The position numbers and the translations under genes are program-made. A stretch of 14,733 bases of DNA from Oribacterium sp. UBA5894 (GTDB taxonomy: Bacteria > Bacillota > Clostridia > Lachnospirales > Lachnospiraceae), in contig DJEQ01000075.1 of assembly GCA_002431355.1 (NCBI GenBank), positions 2,377 through 17,109 of the forward strand, read 5' to 3'. The notes below the pieces were generated by a model. The model saw only the letters and a list, made by a program, of their open reading frames with translations, ran no database searches and was not told the DNA's origin. Of the stretch, positions 12,090-14,733 are shown in pieces. Every line of letters begins with the position of its first letter. Within the stretch, counting starts at the first letter, position 1.

Positions 12090-13382
12090 TCAGAAAGCAG
12101 AGCTCTCCGCTTCCCTTTCCTTTCGCTTTTCAGCCTCGATGCGGGCTTCCATCTTTTCGAAGCTTTCATGGTAGCGATGGGAGGAAGCGCGCAGACGATC
12201 AAAGAGTTCAAAGTTCTCTCTGTACTTCTCACGCTGACTGAAGGTCGGATTGTTTCGAAGTGTATTGCCGACCCACCAGTTCATGCGTCCAGTCCGGGCA
12301 TCACCGCCATCCTCGAGAATGGCGAGGCGCTCCTCCAGGTGGCGGCGACGCTCCTCGGCGAGGTAGCGCCGAAGCTCGAGACTGCGCTGCACAGCCGACT
12401 TCCCGGCACCTGCCGCACTGCGTCCCGTATTTGCCACGGTATGTACCACCTGCGCTCCACTCTCTGCGAGTGTCCGTGCGGCCTGCGTTCCAGCATCGGC
12501 AGCGGTATGCGCCATCTGCGCGCCGCTCTCGGCAAGCGTCCGTGCAGCCTGGGCTCCAGCATCGGCAGCGGTATAGGCCGCCTGTACGCCAGACCGCGCC
12601 ACATGGCGTGCAGCCTCTGCACTGTTCTCACGGGCCTCCTGCAATGCGCGTGCCGCCTCCTCCGACACCACCTTTGCGACCGCCAGCTTCCCCTCCGACT
12701 CCGCGATGGACTTCACCTCGGAGACATTGGCCGACATCGCCTCCTGCAGCTCCTCTATACGCTCGCGCGCCTCGGTGATACTAAGCTTCAGCTGCTGAAT
12801 CTCCTCTGAATTTGCAGCCAGGGTCTCAAGACGCTTCCGGATATCGAGCGCACCGAGCACGGAGAAGATCACGTCCTCAACGAAAAGGGTATAAAGCATG
12901 GTCACAACGACGATATAGCCGATCGGCGTCCAGTGCACTGTAAGCTCTGCGACACGCGGGTGCAGGAAATGGACGAAAAAGAGCGCCATGGCACCCCAGC
13001 CAAGCGAAGCATAGAGACAGATGTAGCCATGCCAGTTCAGCGGATTTTTGCTGTAATCCCACCAGCGCATATGGAAGATATGATACATGAGGGGGCCCGT
13101 GATCAGCTCAAGTCCAGTTCCGACCAGCATACCCATGAGGAAGGTTACGAGCAGATTCGCGCGATACGGCCAGGCGCAGGCGATGAAGAGCACGGCACCC
13201 GCCCCATAGATGGGCAGCCATGGACCGTGACAGAAGCCACGGTTCATAAGCCGCATCGACTTCAACGAGCAGTAGGTCGACTCGAAGCACCAGCCGAAGA
13301 TACAGTAGAACATGAAGAACCACGCCCACTGCAGAACCGTATAGTTCTGAATGACCTTTAATCCATTAACGAAAACCCACAT
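12090..13382 (-). CDS. CmpB-type multi-spanning membrane protein (putative ABC-transporter permease family, PF06541) with hendecad-repeat tail
   Basis: The 430-residue product has an N-terminal membrane domain (about residues 15-178) with about five hydrophobic segments. Its motifs WFFMFYCIFGWCFESTY (21-37) and MNRGFCHGPWLPIYGAGAV (46-64) are typical of the family named putative ABC-transporter permease; true transport has not been shown to my knowledge. A charged coiled coil follows (180-255), then six 11-residue repeats (260-325) such as TAADAGAQAAR and TLAESGAQMAH, and a charged C-terminal tail. AGGAGG precedes the ATG. A perfect -10 TATAAT lies at 13437-13442. No ATPase partner is nearby. 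The function remains unknown. Confidence 0.85.
   Translation of the reverse strand: MWVFVNGLKVIQNYTVLQWAWFFMFYCIFGWCFESTYCSLKSMRLMNRGFCHGPWLPIYGAGAVLFIACAWPYRANLLVTFLMGMLVGTGLELITGPLMYHIFHMRWWDYSKNPLNWHGYICLYASLGWGAMALFFVHFLHPRVAELTVHWTPIGYIVVVTMLYTLFVEDVIFSVLGALDIRKRLETLAANSEEIQQLKLSITEARERIEELQEAMSANVSEVKSIAESEGKLAVAKVVSEEAARALQEARENSAEAARHVARSGVQAAYTAADAGAQAARTLAESGAQMAHTAADAGTQAARTLAESGAQVVHTVANTGRSAAGAGKSAVQRSLELRRYLAEERRRHLEERLAILEDGGDARTGRMNWWVGNTLRNNPTFSQREKYRENFELFDRLRASSHRYHESFEKMEARIEAEKRKEREAESSAF
12408..12605 (-). repeat. 33-bp (66-bp) tandem coding repeats
   Basis: These encode six 11-residue units of the CmpB-like protein: HVARSGVQAAY, TAADAGAQAAR, TLAESGAQMAH, TAADAGTQAAR, TLAESGAQVVH and TVANTGRSAAG. 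Alternate units match best, giving a 66-bp higher-order period. The pattern predicts an amphipathic helix of 11/3 periodicity, as in LEA and synuclein-like proteins. Confidence 0.8.
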
Positions 13383-13436
13383 AAAACCTCCTGATATAGA
13401 GCCAGCCGGGAGCTGTTACATCCTGCAGATTTCGCT

Positions 13437-13442
13437 ATTATA
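13437..13442 (-). promoter_or_regulatory. Candidate -10 element of the CmpB-like gene
   Basis: TATAAT occurs on the minus strand 54 bases upstream of the ATG, but no good -35 lies 16-18 bases before it. Supported by position and a perfect -10 only. Confidence 0.4.
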
Positions 13443-13468
13443 CCCTATCTGTGCTTATAAAGTATTCA

Positions 13469-13497
13469 TTGCGCTTATATTTTTTTCCTGTTATCCT
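13469..13497 (+). promoter_or_regulatory. Candidate toxin-gene promoter (extended -10)
   Basis: TTGCGC (13469-13474) and TATCCT (13492-13497) are 17 bases apart, with the extended element TGT directly before the -10. The start near 13504 would put the CTACC repeat at the very 5' end of the toxin mRNA. Confidence 0.5.
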
Positions 13498-13508
13498 ATC
13501 TTAAGGTG

Positions 13509-13594
13509 CTACCATGAACGGTAGGCGGTTCGTCCCTCACCAGAGGGACTGTGACCCTCTGATTACATAGACAGAATCTTTTGTAAAGGAGGGA
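13509..13594 (+). promoter_or_regulatory. Structured toxin leader with competing anti-SD segments
   Basis: The leader starts with CTACC-ATGAA-CGGTAG (13509-13524). Next, GTCCCTC (13532-13538) can pair with GAGGGAC (13543-13549); AGAGGG (13542-13547) can alternatively pair with CCCTCT (13555-13560). The first C-rich segment, TCCCTC, is also exactly complementary to GAGGGA in the ribosome binding site (13589-13594). These exclusive pairings could control toxin translation. The complementarity is visible; the switching is inference. Confidence 0.5.
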
Positions 13595-13599
13595 TGCCA

Positions 13600-13695
13600 A
13601 TGTTGACCATCGAAAGTCTCATTGCAGTATTAAGCTTCGGCTTGGCCTGCTTTGAGCTTGGCTATACAATCGGCAATAAAACACATAAAAAATAA
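13600..13695 (+). CDS. Small hydrophobic peptide, putative holin-like type I toxin
   Basis: This 31-residue peptide starts MLTIESLIAVLSFGLACFEL and ends KTHKK. It has one predicted membrane helix (about residues 5-24) and a basic tail, the general form of Fst/TxpA/holin-like toxins that insert in the cytoplasmic membrane. AAAGGAGG lies 7 bases before the ATG at 13600; an ATG at 13594 is too close to that site. The gene is followed at once by a bidirectional terminator into which an antisense RNA is transcribed. I recognise the peptide style from Clostridia genomes but cannot name the exact family. Toxicity is inference from size, topology and genetic layout. Confidence 0.75.
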   Translation: MLTIESLIAVLSFGLACFELGYTIGNKTHKK

Positions 13696-13732
13696 TCGCC
13701 CCCGTCCGCAAAACTAAGGCGATTACTTTTTA
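13687..13732. terminator. Bidirectional terminator shared by toxin mRNA and antisense RNA
   Basis: TAATCGCC (13693-13700) pairs with GGCGATTA (13718-13725) around a 17-base loop. The plus strand continues CTTTTTA and the minus strand TTTTTTATG, so both directions have a U tail. The toxin stop codon is part of the left arm. Confidence 0.8.
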
Positions 13733-13777
13733 TCAAATTAGATGTGGACTAACCGTCTATCGGTAGTACCTTTTTTC
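13687..13777 (-). ncRNA. Putative antitoxin antisense RNA (~90 nt)
   Basis: A strong minus-strand promoter (13784-13812) should start an RNA near 13777 that ends at the shared terminator near 13687. Its 5' part contains CTACCG and GACGGTTAG, whose plus-strand version CTAACCGTCTATCGGTAG (13749-13766) resembles the toxin-leader repeat CTACCATGAACGGTAG (13509-13524). The RNA is therefore complementary to the toxin mRNA at both the repeat and the terminator. This is the arrangement of the Fst/RNAII par system of enterococci. Existence and ends are predicted, not observed. Confidence 0.65.
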
Positions 13778-13783
13778 ATTTAC

Positions 13784-13812
13784 ATCATAGCATGCTTATA
13801 TATGTGTGTCAA
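13784..13812 (-). promoter_or_regulatory. Strong sigma-A promoter of the antisense RNA
   Basis: TTGACA (13807-13812), a 17-base spacer and TATGAT (13784-13789), with the extended TGC just before the -10. It points away from the acyltransferase gene and towards the toxin gene; no reading frame follows, which supports a non-coding transcript. Confidence 0.8.
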
Positions 13813-13863
13813 AAAACATTTTGTGTACTTCATCCGTTCGTCTCATTCTCACACCATTCCATG

Positions 13864-14733
13864 TCAATCGCACGAGCGTCGGCCCCCGCTACAGAAGGGA
13901 AGGTTCTGTATCCTGCTCAGCAGCTTTTGAAAGATTTCTGCCGAAAGGAGCACAGTAACGACTACAGAAAGCCCGATCAGCGCAAGGACCTGGACCGGAT
14001 TTTCCGGGTTTACCGCGGTGATGACGCCTGCAGCCAGAAGAAGATCCCGAATCGGACGGTGCAGGATGTAGATCTGAAGTGTCCGCTGTCCGAGCATTGT
14101 AAGAAGTGGTACCTGCCGGTTCGGCATCAGCACGAGAACGGCGAAGCTCATGAGGCCAGCCATCAGCATCCACGCAAGCCGGAGCAGCCAGAGATGCGTG
14201 GCAAGCCCTGCCGGAAAGGCGGCCGGATTCTCTTCTGGATGGAAGCGGTAATACCAGGCACCGTACACAACGTTCCGGTAGGGAAGCAGGTGATCGAAGC
14301 TCTGGGTGCCAATGATGAGAAAGGCGAGGAGGCCGAGGACGGTCAGCGTCCCGACAAGTCGATGGGACTGTAACGAGCCACGCCGATCTGCCTTCCTGCT
14401 GCTCGTCTCCTTCCGACGACTCTTTGCTGTATTTCCCACCGCACGGACATCCCGTTCAGGCGTATGCGCCTGCACATCCTCGGCTGTCGCGCCATATACC
14501 CTTCGTGCTTCGGCACAGGGCTGTGGTTCCACCCCAAGAAGCTTCATCAGCCGTTCCGGTCCGAGGAAATACCCTGCAAAAAAGAAGGGGGCAAAGGCAA
14601 TCACGCGGTCGAGTGCCAGGAAATCATGGAGCCCCACGAGGTATCCACCCGCCAGAGACATGATGGTCATGAGGCACCATACAATAAGGCTATATGAAAG
14701 GCCGCCCAGAATGGGAAGACCATGAGGCAGCAC
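13864..14733 (-). CDS. Membrane acyltransferase (acyltransferase-3 / fucose 4-O-acetylase-like), N-terminus outside window
   Basis: The visible 289 residues are the C-terminal part of a multi-spanning O-acyltransferase, a family that acetylates cell-surface sugars or other envelope components. Hydrophobic segments alternate with short loops. FAPFFFAGYFLGPERL (about residues 47-62) and LLTMLGQRTLQIYILHRPIRD (about 205-225, with the TLQIYILH family signature) are diagnostic. A hydrophilic Arg/Ser/Lys-rich segment of about 55 residues (70-125) separates two membrane parts and looks longer than usual. The frame is still open at the window edge, so start and catalytic N-terminal motifs are not seen. 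The substrate is unknown. No clear terminator follows. Confidence 0.82.
   Translation of the reverse strand: MLPHGLPILGGLSYSLIVWCLMTIMSLAGGYLVGLHDFLALDRVIAFAPFFFAGYFLGPERLMKLLGVEPQPCAEARRVYGATAEDVQAHTPERDVRAVGNTAKSRRKETSSRKADRRGSLQSHRLVGTLTVLGLLAFLIIGTQSFDHLLPYRNVVYGAWYYRFHPEENPAAFPAGLATHLWLLRLAWMLMAGLMSFAVLVLMPNRQVPLLTMLGQRTLQIYILHRPIRDLLLAAGVITAVNPENPVQVLALIGLSVVVTVLLSAEIFQKLLSRIQNLPFCSGGRRSCD

Noticed and set aside
12051..12809. 252-residue plus-strand frame opposite the CmpB-like gene
   Set aside because: Shadow of the repeat-coding region; its apparent repeats mirror the hendecads of the real protein.

Overview
The window looks like a chromosomal segment of a low-to-mid-GC Firmicute, most likely a member of the Clostridia and probably Lachnospiraceae. 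The grounds are the rpmG-secE-nusG-rplK-rplA-rplJ-rplL order, strong AGGAGG-type ribosome binding sites, Gram-positive-type RecD2 and ComFC, an actin-like MreB and a CmpB-type multi-spanning membrane protein. Genus assignment is not possible from the sequence alone. No insertion sequence, phage gene, tRNA or rRNA is visible.

Region 1 (1-3556, minus strand) is the translation/transcription operon. It reads rpmG, secE, nusG, rplK, rplA from a clear sigma-A promoter at 3528-3556. A second consensus promoter (1307-1335) lies between rplA and rplJ and starts an L10-binding leader RNA that ends in an attenuator hairpin before rplJ-rplL. A strong terminator follows rplL.

Region 2 (3557-9345) holds a LysR-type regulator on the plus strand, then three minus-strand genes: mreB, a terminator, recD2 and comFC. 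recD2 and comFC overlap by 26 bases, so they are probably translationally coupled. They link DNA-end processing or repair with a competence-type phosphoribosyltransferase-like protein.

Region 3 (9346-10319) is a ~1 kb non-coding stretch with a striking array. Five copies of a ~38-bp quasi-palindromic element, with TATATAC-type boxes at both ends, are separated by 34-36-bp unique segments, giving a period of about 73 bp. It resembles a CRISPR in spacing, but it is degenerate and its copies lie in both orientations. It separates divergent mreB and a plus-strand aminotransferase gene.

Region 4 (10320-12089) contains a class I PLP-dependent aminotransferase followed by a tail of five consecutive hairpins, one of them a perfect 23-bp inverted repeat with a 3-base loop. 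Two of the hairpins share a core with a third copy between mreB and recD2, so this is probably a dispersed palindromic repeat.

Region 5 (12090-14733) has a minus-strand CmpB-family membrane protein with a C-terminal hendecad-repeat segment, a candidate type I toxin-antitoxin locus, and the C-terminal part of a membrane acyltransferase that runs off the window. The toxin-antitoxin candidate comprises a 31-residue hydrophobic peptide, a convergent antisense RNA with a near-perfect promoter, a shared bidirectional terminator and repeats near both 5' ends. It and the 73-bp-period array are the two strongest discoveries in the window.
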